64,000 nt of DNA from Anaeramoeba flamelloides (taxonomy: Eukaryota; Metamonada; Anaeramoebidae). A program made the position numbers and the translations under genes. The DNA lies in the NCBI GenBank assembly GCA_027625915.1, contig JANTQA010000076.1, positions 2,046,001 through 2,110,000 on the forward strand. The letters run 5' to 3'. The notes under the pieces were generated by a model. It was not told the DNA's origin. It was given only the letters and a program-made list of their open reading frames with translations, and did no database searches. Positions within the stretch are counted from its first letter, which is position 1. Each line of letters opens with the position of its first letter. Shown in pieces: positions 10,991 to 23,600 of the stretch.

Positions 10991-13900
10991 CGAACCCGAA
11001 CACGAAGCAGGAGCCGAAGTCGAAGTCGAAACAGAGGTCGAAGGGATCTCAAAAAAAAGCAACAATCAGAAAATTCTGAAAGTTCTTATCATGAAAGCAT
11101 GTCACAACTTTCCTCTTCTAAAGATGAGAACTACCCAAGTAGTGAACAGTCTTCGTCATCTTTTACTTCAACAAGAAACAAGGACCAAAACAAAACTAAA
11201 AGAAAACCTGAAAAATCAAACGCTTATCCTGAAAAAAGGTATAGCCTTCGCAGAGGGTCCAGCCGTACACAATCATATAATTATGACAATTATCTTGATG
11301 ACATCAATGAGATCGAAGAAGAAGAAAAACAAAAACAAAAACAAAAAGACAAAGAAAAAGAAAAAGAAAAACAAGTCAACGGAAATGAATTTAACAAAAC
11401 AATTAGTGATGAAAATAATAACAACCAAAATGAAGAAAATACACACCCAAAAGCTAAAAAAAAGAATGACGGCTCCGATTCATTTGAACCATCTGAAGAA
11501 ACTGATACTGATTCGTATTCTGACAACGAAATTTTTGATGATTATGAGGAATTAAATGAATCCAAAAATAACGAGTACCGAAGAAAAAACAATAGGCTGA
11601 GAAGAGACGAGACACGAAGGAGGAGCCGAAGAAACAGAAAAAAGCCACAAAATAAAATTAAGGATTTTAAAAAAAAATATTTTGTCAAGGCAACAAAGGA
11701 TAGAACAACAAGATCGAAGGATCGAGATCGTGCGTCTTCAGTCACGAGTTCAATGTTTTATCAAGAGGAGTCTGACGTTTCTGATTTTGAGATTAATGAT
11801 TCAATTTCTGAACAAGATGAAATCGATCTTTTGGAAGACAAGTTAACCATAAACAGAAATGAAGAATTACACGACCTTCAGCATGAGTTGATGAATTTGA
11901 CGAATCAAAACAATTTAAATCAACCCATTTTAAGAAATTATAATACTAGATCACGAAGAAACACCAGAAATAGTCTCAGGGCATACGAATCATCGATAAC
12001 TGAACAGACAAAGACATTTTATGAACAAAATCGGTGGATCGATCCAAATATTACGACCAATCAAACAAGAGGAATTATGACAAGATCCAAAATCAAAAAA
12101 ATTTCAAAACCAAATCTTTTAAACACAACAACAACAACGGCATCATCAACAGCAACGCCACTAACAACAAATCAAAATATCAACAGCACCATCACACCAC
12201 CGCCTCCGCAACAAAACATTTCCAAATCAATGTCACCTCAGACAACAACATCGATCAATCTATCAAGTAATATTAGTAACAGCAATACCACAGTAAATAG
12301 TTTGGCACAGCCACAGTCGTTAATACCACAAATATCTCCACAATTAACTAACGAAAATAATATTTTACAACCATCGACACAATTTCTAAATGATCCATAT
12401 TCTCAAATGAATTATTACCAACAATTCTATCAACAACAAAAACCATTGTCCTCATTAGGTGATCTAACCACTTTAGATCTTCAGGGGCTTGAATTATTGC
12501 CTGAAAATTTTACAAAATATTATTTATCAAAATTGAATAGATTGGAAAAGACTTTAAGTTCACATTTTAAAAAAATGAAAAAAAAATTACCCAAATCGAA
12601 GTCACAGAATCCAACATCTACAACGACTCGCTTTGCAAATCTAAATAATAATTCAAGAACAAAATTCCCCAATAGCCAAAAATCTGATCAAGATAAATTA
12701 ATTTCCAAAAGTTCAATAAACCAATCAATTGATGTTAATCCTATCAGGATTGACAAGTCTGTTTCCTTTAATTCAGTGGGGGGGCTAAAAAAGCATATCC
12801 AAGCATTGAAGGAAGTTGTGATGCTACCTTTATTATACCCACAGGTTTTTACAAAATTTGGGATCAAGCCGCCTCGGGGCATGTTGTTTACTGGCCCACC
12901 GGGTACTGGTAAGACCCTTGTGGCAAGAGCCTTAGCTAATTCTTGTATGAGCGAAGAAGGTAAAAAAATATCATTTTTTATGCGAAAGGGATCCGATATT
13001 TTATCCAAATGGATTGGCGAAGCAGAAAGACAATTAAGGTTATTGTTTGAAAATGCTAAAAAATATGAACCTTCAATTATATTTTTTGATGAGATTGATG
13101 GATTGGCACCAGTCAGATCATCGAAACAAGATCAAATTCATAGTTCGGTGGTTAGTACTTTATTATGCTTACACAAGGACACGCCAATATATTTGAAAAA
13201 TAAAAGAATTAAAATACAAAAATTATGGAAAGTAACTAATTCAAGAAAGAATAATTTTATTAGCCCCATAGGAGAAAAAATACAAATTAAAAAATTTAAT
13301 ACCAAATTAAACATTTATAGTAAAAATAAATTAAATAATACTTTGGAAAAATGCCAAATTAAGGCCATTTCTAAAACTTTTATTAAAAATCCAATCAAAA
13401 TTATTTTGAAAAATAATTCTCAATTGATTTGTTCGGAAAATACAAAACTCTTGAAATTAATCAAGAGTAATAGTAAAAAAGAAAATGAAAAATTAAATAA
13501 TAAATGGGAATGGATTTTTATTAAGGATATTAAAATTAATGATCAAATAGCAATACCTAATAAATTTAATATAAATATTAAAAAACTTGAGAAAAAAAAT
13601 TCTCAAAGCAAATGGGATTTTAACAATAATTTGACAAAATTTAAATATAAAAATACTAAACAATTTTTAAAATTACCAAAATATTATTCAAAAGAATTAA
13701 TTATTTTAATTTCTTTAATTTTAAAATCTATTGAATTTTCCAAATTAAATGGTATCATTTTGAAAAATAATTTATTAAAAGCATTTGGAAAAAAATTAAT
13801 TTTTAAGATTTTTGGTAAAATAAGTAATCCATATAAAAATATTACAATATTAAAATTTATAAAAAAAATCTTTAAAATAAATTGGGTTTCAAATGAAAAC

Positions 13901-16900
13901 AACAACAATAACAATGATAATAACAATAAGAATAGCAAAAAAATTAACAACAACAACAATGATAACAACAACAATGATAACAACAACAACAATAATAATA
14001 CAAATAATAACAACAACATTATCCCAAATCATAAAATACCAATAATTATTTCTTTATTATCAAATGAATTAAAAACAATCTTTTATAATTATTATAATTC
14101 TAATAATAATGATATGTTGAAAAAGTTAATTTTAAAATTTCAAAATCAAAAAAACAAAGAAATCAAAATAAAAGAACAAGAAATAATTCCTATCAAAATA
14201 ATTTCAAAAATTAAATTAAAAGGTATTCATAAAATGTATGATCTTTGTACTGAAAATGAAAATTTTATTGCAGGAAATGATCAACCAATTATAATTCATA
14301 ATTCAATGATGGATGGATTAGATGATCGAGGTAATGTTGTGGTAATTGGAGCAACAAACCGACCGGATGCGATTGATCCAGCTTTAAGAAGACCAGGAAG
14401 ATTTGATCGAGAAATGCTATTCCCATTACCAAATAAGGAGGGAAGAAAGGAAATTTTGGAAATACACACTAAACATTGGAACCCGCCATTGAATGAGGAT
14501 TTTAAAAATTTAATTGTTAAACTAACTGTTGGCTATTGTGGCGCAGATATAAAATCTTTATGTACCGAAGCAGCACTTCGGGCGGTTCGAAGAGTTTACC
14601 CACAAATCTATTATGCTGAAATTAAACTCCCAATTGATATTAATAAAATTGTAATCACTAAACAAGATTTTTTTGAGGCAATGAAAAATATTGTCCCTTC
14701 TTCTCAAAGAAGTGGATTTGTAACTGCAAAGCCGTTATCAAATATTTTGAAACCATTATTACAACAAGATCTAGACTATTTATTCAAAATGTTAGAACAA
14801 ATTTTTCCTGTATATTTGGAAAAAAAATTAAAAAATGAAAGAAAGCGTAATAGGAATAAAGTAGATAAAAAGGATAATTTAAAGAATAATTTTGATTTGT
14901 CTAGCACTGAAATAGAAAAAATTATTGAAAAACAACAGATATTAAAAAGAAAAAGAACCTTAAATCCAAATAATAATAATATGCAAAATCAAATTATGGT
15001 TGATAATTCACAGGATTTTAATCAAAATCAAACTAATAAGCAAAACGAAACAAAAAATATTAATAGTGATAATAATAATAATAATAATAATAATAGTGAT
15101 GATGATGATGATGATATTTTGGATAATTTCAGTTCTGATGAAATTTGGAAACAAATTGAAGAAGAAGAGCAAATGATGAATTGTGAAAATGATTATTCTG
15201 AAAATTTAATAAATAAATTATCTAGATTTCAGAATACGCATTATAGGCCCAGATTATTAATTTATGGCAAACCAAATTGCGGACAAAATTATTTAGCCAA
15301 TGCAATTTTACATGAACTTGACGAAGCAACAATCTATAAAATCAATTTGCAATCCATTGTCGGAGATCTAACAACTCGAAATCCAGAAGAAGTTTTTACT
15401 ATTCATTTTTCAGAAGCACTGAGAACAATACCATCGGTAATTTTTATTCCAAATATCGAATGCCTATCTGAAAATTTCATTTTGTCATTAGCCAAAAAAA
15501 CATTTCTCACATTATTAAAAGAAATACCATCCTCAACACCAATCTTGTTATTAGCTACATGTGAAATTCCTCTTGAAGAATTAGACCAAGATATAAGTGA
15601 ATTATTCTCGGAAAAATTCAATTCTTATTCCATATTTGTACCAAACAAAATAAAAAGAAAAAATTTTTATAAATCCATTTTTAAAGAAATTAAAAAGCCA
15701 CCTATCACCAGGAAGCAACTGCTAAAAAAAAGGAAAAAAATGTTAAAAGAATCAATTTTAAATTATGGTTTAACGAAAAATGAGCAACAGAAACTTGAAA
15801 TTACTGGTATTCGCCTTGAAGAAGAATTAAGAGAAAAAAGGAAAAAGCATCTTGAAAGAAAGATACGTATCGAAGAGGAAATATATTTGAAAGAATTCAG
15901 GTTTGTATTAAAGGACTTAGTTAAAAAATTATCTGACCAAAAGAAATTCAAAATGTTTTTTGATCCCGTAAATCCTAATATTTATCCCGAATATTATTAC
16001 AAAATCGATTGCCCAATTGATTTTACTACCATACATGACAAAATCGATTCTAAAGAGTATTTATGCCTGAATCATTTTTTAAAGGATGTGCATTTAATTA
16101 AACAAAACACAAAAGCATTCAAAGGTTGGAAAAATTACAATCAAATAAACAGAAAAGTCACTTGGATGATCGAAGCCTTAGATTCATTGATTGCCTTATT
16201 AGAACCTGAATTATTAGAAAAATGTAATAGAATTGCGACCAGGAGAGCCAAGGAATCTAAGCCCACCAAAGACAGCGAAGGTAATTATTCTTTTACTTTC
16301 AATTTTAAACAATTCCCTAAAATTGTAAAAAATAATGAGAACACTGAAAATAATTTACACATAGAAAATGAAAACGATCAGGAAAAGGAAAATGAAACTA
16401 AAAAAGATATTCAAACCAATGAAAATATAAATGAAGAAGAAAAGACTGAAATATATGAAAAGGAATTAGAAATTGAAAAAGAAAATCAAAATCAAAATCA
16501 AAATGAAAAGACTGGAAATGGAAATGGAAATGAAAAGGAAAAAGAAATTGAAAAGTTTAATCAAAATGGACATGAAAATAAAAAGGAAAATGAAACTGAA
16601 AACAATATTCAAATGGATGAAGATATAAATCAAAACGCAAATACTGTAATAAATGGAAATGGAAATGGAAAGGAAAATACTGAAATATATAAAAAGGAAA
16701 AAGAAATTGAAAATGATATTCGAAGAAATGAAAATGAAAATATTAATCAAAATGAAAATGAAAATGGAAAGGAACAGGAACAGGAACAGGAACAGGAACA
16801 GGAACAGGAACAGGAAAGGGAAAGGGAAAAGGAAATAGAAATGAAAAATGAAAAAGAAATGGAAATTATCATTGAAAATGAAAACGATAATCATAAAGTA

Positions 16901-17233
16901 AATATAATAAATGAAGAAAATAAAGATCTGAAATCGGAAAAAGAAATTAAATTAAATTCCCAAAATACAACCAAGAATGATAAGACCAAAGATGATGATG
17001 ATGATGATGAAATCCAAGAAATAATTATCGATTTGGATGAATATAAAAAATTTAAAAAAACAATAATTCAAAAAACAAAATCTTTTACAGTGGAACATTT
17101 ATTATTTCTTCGGAGTAGATTATATAAGATAATAAAAGAATACAGAAAAAAACCAAATAAAAATCTTCTTTTAAAGGAATTAAATGACCAATTAACTTTT
17201 GTTTTTAGAATTTATAATTACAAAATCAAATAA
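10808..17233 (+). CDS. ATAD2: ATAD2/Yta7-type AAA+ bromodomain ATPase, interrupted by an intein
   Basis: A single exon of 2141 residues (1762 after intein removal). The start is the ATG before SQSSSFSPPS; an upstream in-frame ATG at 10757 adds a basic stretch without family support. Order of parts: Ser/acidic N-terminus with an Arg-Ser tract (about 35-80); Asn/Gln/Ser-rich linker; first AAA+ module from about 650 with Walker A GPPGTGKT (696-703), Walker B IIFFDEID (about 757-764), intein 787-1165, then sensor 1 GATNRPDAID and arginine-finger region RRPGRFDRE; a degenerate second AAA module near 1480 (YGKPNCGQNY, no proper Walker A); bromodomain about 1695-1800 (YYYKIDCPIDF, with LIKQN keeping the acetyl-lysine Asn position); Glu/Lys/Asn repeats; and a helical C-terminus. 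The family is a nuclear histone chaperone ATPase acting on acetylated chromatin. Confidence 0.93.
13166..14302 (+). other. Intein in the first AAA+ domain (379 residues)
   Basis: The in-frame insert starts with Cys (TGC) and ends with His-Asn, followed by Ser as the +1 residue. Removing it joins VVSTLL to SMMDGLDDRG, the uninterrupted AAA+ sequence just after Walker B (compare IVSQLLTLMDGL in Cdc48). The N-terminal block A resembles CLHKDTPIYLKNKRIKI; block F/G is MYDLCTENENFIAGN followed by IIIHN. The middle has two LAGLIDADG-like regions (ELIILISLILKSIEFSKLNG and IPIIISLLSNELKTIFYNYY) whose acidic residues are absent, separated by a long Asn tract. The block B Thr-x-x-His is not seen; the best match reads CSEN. 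Splice residues at both junctions look intact, so removal is plausible, while the endonuclease looks dead. The insert is more AT-rich than its flanks. Confidence 0.92.
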
Positions 17234-18792
17234 TTTTAATTTTTAAATTTTACAACTATTTAGGTTATTATTATTGTCTTGAAAAAATAAATTAAAATAT
17301 TCTCCTTATTTCATTTTTTATCTTTTTTTTTTTTTTGCTTTTTTTTTTTCATAATTTTAATTTTGTTAAATTTTCATCTAGATTAATTTTTTTTATACTC
17401 TATTTTAATTTACATTTGGAAAAATTAATGAGATCTATTCTTCTGAAAAACTTTTTAAATACCAATTCTTTTTAAAAAAAATCGTAACAATTTGAAAATT
17501 ATTATTAATTTTAAATTTTTTAATATTTGTATTTGCTTAATGTGGTTAATTTAAGGAATGTTATGTCTTCTGAATATAAATAAAAGATTAAAATAGAAAT
17601 ATTAAAGAGGGATTAGATACAAAAATTTCTCATAAATTCCCACTAAAATTTGAATTTGATAAGTATTCTTAAAATTATTTTTAGGTTTTCAAAATATAAA
17701 AAAGATGAAAATTTTTTTAATATTTCCGATTGTTGATACTGTAAATATTTTTTCCTGATATATTATCATCGGGAAATAAAATAAATGTTGGCCTTTCTTT
17801 CTAAGACAATATATATATATATATATATATATATTAGTTCCCCACTGTTTCTATTTTTTAATACAGTTATTAGTGTTAATTATTAATTTTTAGATTTTTT
17901 TTCATTTTAACTAATATAATTTACTTTTTATTTGGGAAGAAGAGTTACAAAGGAAAAGATCAAGTGGTTGAATTCAAATAACGGAAATACACTGAAACAC
18001 GAAAATATTAAATTGAAAATAAAAAAAAAGAAAAGCCACAAAATATCAATTGTTTATAAAAAATAAAAAAGAAAAAGAAATTACAACACTTAAAAAGTTT
18101 TATTCAAAAGAAATTCTATTATCAATTATCAAATAATTTCCAATTAAACACAAATTAATGGGTTTAATATTGAATGTTTTTAATTAAAAAAGAGCAATAA
18201 ATTTTTTATGGTTTTTTACCAATTTATTATTATTCATCTTTCTAAATTTAAAAAATAATTACTTTTTATATATATTATTGTTTGTTATTTTTTGATTTTC
18301 CTTTTTCATTTTTTCAGAAGTTATTTTTTTTTTCGATTTTTCATCCATACAAATAATTCCTTGCGTTATTTATAGTTTTCTACTTTTATTTTTGTAGAAT
18401 TATTTCAAGAAAAGCTTTAGTTTTTCTTTAATAATACTACTAAAGTCACCATGGTGCTTAAATTCGATATTAAAAGAACAACCATTCTGTTAAAATCGAG
18501 GTTATATCTGTTAAATTTACTCCCCCCACCACCAATTCAATAAAATAGCATATTATCTTTGTTGGTGTATCATAATTAGCATGATATATCTTACCAAAAA
18601 ATAAGTGGTTTATAAAACAAAACAAAAAAATAATATAGTAAGTGAAGAAAATATTTGATGTCATAGCAGAAAATCAAAATTCGTAAATTATCCTTAAAAA
18701 ATCAAAAAAAAAAAAAAAAAATGAAAAATATTTATATTCTATTATAAAATTTAATTTTTGGTTTTACAAACCACTGATTTTTAGATAAGTAT

Positions 18793-18991
18793 AGTCGGTT
18801 CCACTTTTAAGGCACAAACTGCTACGAAATTTAAGGCACAATAAAAATCTCAAATTAAGGTAAAAAAACTGCAATTTTTTTTTTTTACAATTTATTTAAC
18901 TAGAATCTGAATTTGAATTTTGTTCCTAATTTGATATTTTTATTGTACCTTAAATTTCATAGCATTTTGTGCCTTAAAAGTGGAACTGACT
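18793..18991. mobile_element. MITE B, copy 1 (near-full palindrome)
   Basis: About 199 bp. The left arm AGTCGGTTCCACTTTTAAGG is complemented at the right end by CCTTAAAAGTGGAACTGACT. The arms stay complementary through CACAAACTGCTACGAAATTT, leaving only a short AT-rich centre. Copies also occur at 63144-63345 and, as a right half, near 36536-36616. Confidence 0.75.
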
Positions 18992-19164
18992 TTATCTCTT
19001 CCTTTATTAATTACCAATAAGTAACATCATCTTTATTAAAAATCACAAATTTATTAAAAAAAATTAAAAATTTTAAAAATTTTGAAAAAAAAATGATATT
19101 TTGAAAAGGATTGAATTTTTGTTTTTTTAATATAAATTATATTTTATTATTTTTCTAAAAACAG

Positions 19165-19450
19165 ATTGTTAAAATTTTTGATACAGTTATAAATGAGTGA
19201 AAAGAATAAGAAATACCACATTTCAATTGGATTTGGAAATAATTTTTCATTACAAACTATTTTTATCATTTTTTGTTTTTTTTCTGTTTTATTTTCTTTT
19301 CTTATTTTTCAATTACCAAATCTATGTTGTCAAATCGAAATTTTTTTCGATGATTGATATTAAGTTCAAGTTTGGTTAGTTAATGACAAAATCAAATTAA
19401 ATTAGTTGATGGTATCTAATCATTTAATCGATCAATAATTGTTGGTCAAA
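19165..19450. repeat. Repeat G, diverged copy
   Basis: This shares several blocks in the same order with 63555-63860, including GATTGATATTAAGTTCAAGT-like and AATTAGTTGATGGTAT followed by ATCAATA. It is more diverged than the other two copies, and the boundaries are approximate. There is no coding signal. Confidence 0.45.
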
Positions 19451-20679
19451 TTTCAACCAATTTTATTTATTAATATAATTTATTCTTTTGTTTGTGTCAT
19501 CATTTTGGACACACCAAGAATTATTTTTTTGTATGTGTTATTTTTATTAATTTTATTTATAAAAAATTGTCAATTATCAATGATTAATACTAGCCAATTT
19601 AAAATGTGGTTAAATATCAGTTTCCAGAAAGTTGAAAAAATCATATTATTTTTTGTATATTTTTGATTTTGTGTGTAATTTTTTGGCAGTTCACTTATTA
19701 AAAAAAAAATTAAAATATCTACTTAATTGAAATATCTAGATATCACAAAAATTAAAACTAGATTTTTTTAAAAAAATGTTCAAACTAAAATCAAATTTAG
19801 AAATAAATAAAAACACATATTTTTCGAAAAAAAAATACTCAAGAAAATGAAATAAATATTACTAAATTCAAAAAAATACAAAATAATTTTAGTTCAAAAT
19901 ATATGCTGATATTTTTATTAGTGCAACCTTGAAAAAAGACTGTTTAATTTTTGTTTAAGAATGAGGATACTTTTATAAAGTAATTAAGTTCATAGACACT
20001 CTTTAAAATAAGCTATTTGGAACAATAATTCAACTAATTTAAAAAATCATTGTCTTAAATCAAAACCCTTTATTATTTTTTCTAATTTATCAAGATTGTT
20101 AATAATTTTTAAAGTTATTCAAGAAAAACTAAACAAAAATTTAAAATATCATATTCGAGATATGGAATTACTTTGAATGATTTCGATAAGAAAAAATAAT
20201 AGATTTGTTTGAAAAGGGGCAAGTGTAGGAATTAGAAACATAAATATGTTAAAAGATAATGAAAAAATTGAAGAGAAATGATAAAATCTGTTTTTAACAA
20301 GCACTAAAGTACTTAATAGTTAAGTTGAATCTGTTCTCAATGCAGACCTTTAAATGAAAAAAAATAATAAACCTTTTCCCCAAAAATATTCTGAAAAGAC
20401 AAAAATTGTAGATTTGAATTCCAGAGTTCCGTCTGTGTAAATAAGAAATTGAAAATCACTTAATTACCATTTATCACAACATTTCTCATTTTTGAAAAAA
20501 AAATCATTTTTTTTTTCTCTTGGAAACAAAACGAAATTACAAAAAATAAAGTGTGTTCTCCGTAACTTTGAAGAACAAGAATATTCAAATTCTGAAAAAA
20601 AAAACAACAAAACAACAGATTAGGTATAACATAAACCAAAACCACTTTTCACTTGAAAACCTTTTTGTAAACCAACCAA

Positions 20680-23600
20680 ATGGGTAACCAATTAGCAAGT
20701 AGTCAAAAATGGTATTTTTCTGATCTCAAGGGTTATTTATTTCGATCCAAGATTGGGCACAACCGTTTTCTTCGTGCTTCAAAAATGATTAAAGAAGATT
20801 TTGGCCCTGTGGTAGTTAAGGCTTATCCAAAACAAGACAAGGGTATGGATCTCTTTGCATATTTAAAAGAGTTGGAGAAAATATCCAAACTTTTGTCTCA
20901 AATTGAAAATAGAAACATCTTGCCCTTTGATATCTACCAAGAAACAACAAAGGCCGGGTATTTGATTCGACCTTATTTGTATGCAAATTTAAAAGATCGG
21001 TTTAGGTAAATTCTCTTTTTTTCATTCTTCTTTGTTTCTTTTACTTTTTTCCTTTTTTCCTTTTTTTTTTTTTTTTTTGAAAATTAAAAAAATAAACAAA
21101 AAATAATTTAATTGTGCTTTATTGCACACGACGAGAAACTTTATTGTTGTTACCAAAAATTAATTTTACCTCACTCTTTTTCTTTTCCCATCAAGAAGAG
21201 CCTTTAATGCCCAAGGACTATTAAATTTCAAATTTCTGAAATTTTTGTTTTTCTTTTTGCAAAGTTTCAAATTAAGAAAAAGTCATGGTTTTCAAAGGCA
21301 ATTCCAAAAAATAATTGGTCTTTGTAAAAACAATAAAAGTACAAAAATACTGGGAAAAAAAAATATTTTCCACAATGAAAGACTAATTAGTAAAAAAGTT
21401 TGCAAAAAGTCTCACTAAACATTTGGTAAAACTTCAAAAACCTTTTTTTTTCAGGTTTATTTAAAAATTTTTTTGTTCATGTTTTTTTAACACTGAGTTT
21501 AATCATATTCGCTGAAATAAACACCACACCAATTTGAAGGATTACTTGATCATAAATTCAATCTTTATATTCATTTACACTATTTTGTGATCGAAAATAT
21601 CTTCATATTAATTCTATTAATATAACATTACTGTTACAATTAAATTGTCATTATTTAAATTTTATCTCCAAGTTCATTAAGGAAGCTTTCCCTCTTTTGG
21701 TGGATCAGCACTCTACAACAACAAGCCGAAATTTTAAAATCTTTTATTGGTGGTATTCTCTACACACAAATTTTGTTTATGTCAAGTGTCAAAAAATTCT
21801 GATCGACTAAGAAACTCAGAAAAGAAAATTAGTTTTTGTTAAATCAATTTTTTTTTTTCCATTTTTTATGAAAAAGAAAAATATTAAATTCATTTCATTT
21901 CTTACCTTATAAAATGTATTTACCTTGTTTGTTATCATTTCCATCATTATTATACAAAACCAAGTTGTTTTTTTTACCAGGGTTATTAATATAAAGATAT
22001 TTTATTTTTTTGAGATAATTCTTTTGGTTTACCAAAAAATTGATTTATTCAACTGATTGAAAAATATTTATATTGTTTTCAAGAACGATAGCTATAACTA
22101 TTAAAGTTTTAAAGCCATTTACAAATTTTACTCAGAAATTGGGTTTTTGTTCTAAGATGATATTTGATTTTTCAAAATAAAATGTTCATAAAGATATTTG
22201 GGAATTAAGTAATTTTATTCTCAAAATTCAAAATCAATTTTTTTTCTGACAAAAATGAAACAAGTTTTTATAATGATTCTTGTGAATATGGCCAAACAAT
22301 TTGTTAAAAAATTTTTTATATTGAAAAGTTATTTTGTAATTTTTTTTATTTTTATTAAAAAAGATCAGAAAACAACTTTTCATAAACTTTAAAAGAATAA
22401 AAAAATTTGCTGAATAGATCTCAATTTCATTGATAAACTTTTGGTAAATCTTCTATCAAATTTTCAATTATTAAATCACCTATACTTCAATTAGTTGAAT
22501 TGGCTGAGATTTGAATTGGAATATTAATAATGAAAAATAATAACAAAATAAAAAATTTTCTTTCAAAAAAAAAAAAAAACCTTCCAACATAAAACGAAAA
22601 ATATTTTACAGTATTTTAAAGAATTAGCTGAATTGGAAATAAAAATAATAGGTTACTTTTTATCGTTTTATATTGAAAAAATGTGAATTTTGGATTTCAA
22701 AAAATAGAAGAAAATTAATAAATTGTTTAGATGGGGATTAACACATCCATTCCATAAGCCTAAACACAAACTAAACCCCAATTCAAAAATTTTAACACAC
22801 CAAAATTCAATTTTTGAAAAAAAAAAATCTTATTTAATCAATTCCAGAAGAAATACCAAATTAGAATCATTCACTAATTGGAATGTTAACAATTGTTATA
22901 AATTACAATACTCACAAAACAAAAAATAAATAATTATCAACACAAATAAATTATCGGTGTGTTAGAAAGTTTAAATATGGAGCACAGAAACAAAAAAATA
23001 CATGGGTAAATTTGTTTAAATTCTATTAGGAATATTGATCAATCAAAAGTTTAGATACTACCAACTAATTATATTTGAATTCTTCTATTTTGAACAACTC
23101 AACTTTAACCCAATATCAATGAAAAAAATTTCCTGAGCCAATGAAACAAAATACCGAATTCAAAAAAAGAAATGAAAAGAAAAAACTAAATGATGAAAAA
23201 ATGATTTTCATATTTTCAAAAATAAAAATTATTTCCAATTTCAATGAAATTGTATTATTGTGATTGTTTGGAACTTTTTTAGCTGTGTGGAAAATTTTGA
23301 TTTTTAGTTTATTTTACCTCTAAAAGTTGAAAAAATTTTTTTTAAAGATCTTCACAAGGTTTCATTTTATTTTGAAAAAATACTACCACTTTATGTTTAA
23401 AAATACTTTTTATGATTTTTTTCTTTCAAAAAAAAAAAATAGAAAGTTTACTTCTCTTAAAATAAAAACAATCAATAAGAAAGATAAATTAAATCTCTAA
23501 AAATATAAATTTTTTATTTGATTTTGTGAAGATCTTTGGGGTTTATTTACCTAATAATTAACAAAAATATTTTGGGACTTGAAATAAAAATTTTCATTTA

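Larger units (their letters stand above)
17234..20679. other. Intergenic region, ATAD2 to VPS15
   Basis: This is 3.4 kb of AT-rich DNA. It holds a (TA)n run at 17809-17834, a palindromic MITE at 18793-18991 and a diverged repeat G copy at about 19165-19450. A short ATG-led ORF at 18451 (MVLKFDIKRTTILLKSR) sits in a good start context but ends after 30 codons and cannot be linked to a gene. The region ends in the VPS15 promoter. Confidence 0.5.

Noticed and set aside
13166-14302. The ATAD2 insert as a spliceosomal intron
   Set aside because: It is a multiple of three with no stops for 379 codons, has no GT/AG at the junctions, and carries Cys1, His-Asn and Ser+1 plus Hint-like blocks.
18470-18664. 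64-codon minus ORF and the short plus ORF at 18451
   Set aside because: Both are short and AT-driven; a GTAAGA donor-like site is present, but no partner exon or family match was found.
22723-22929. 68-codon ORF in the VPS15 intron (WGLTHPFHKPKHKLNPNSKI)
   Set aside because: It partly overlaps repeat G, has no recognisable homologue, and the copy at the window end does not keep the frame.
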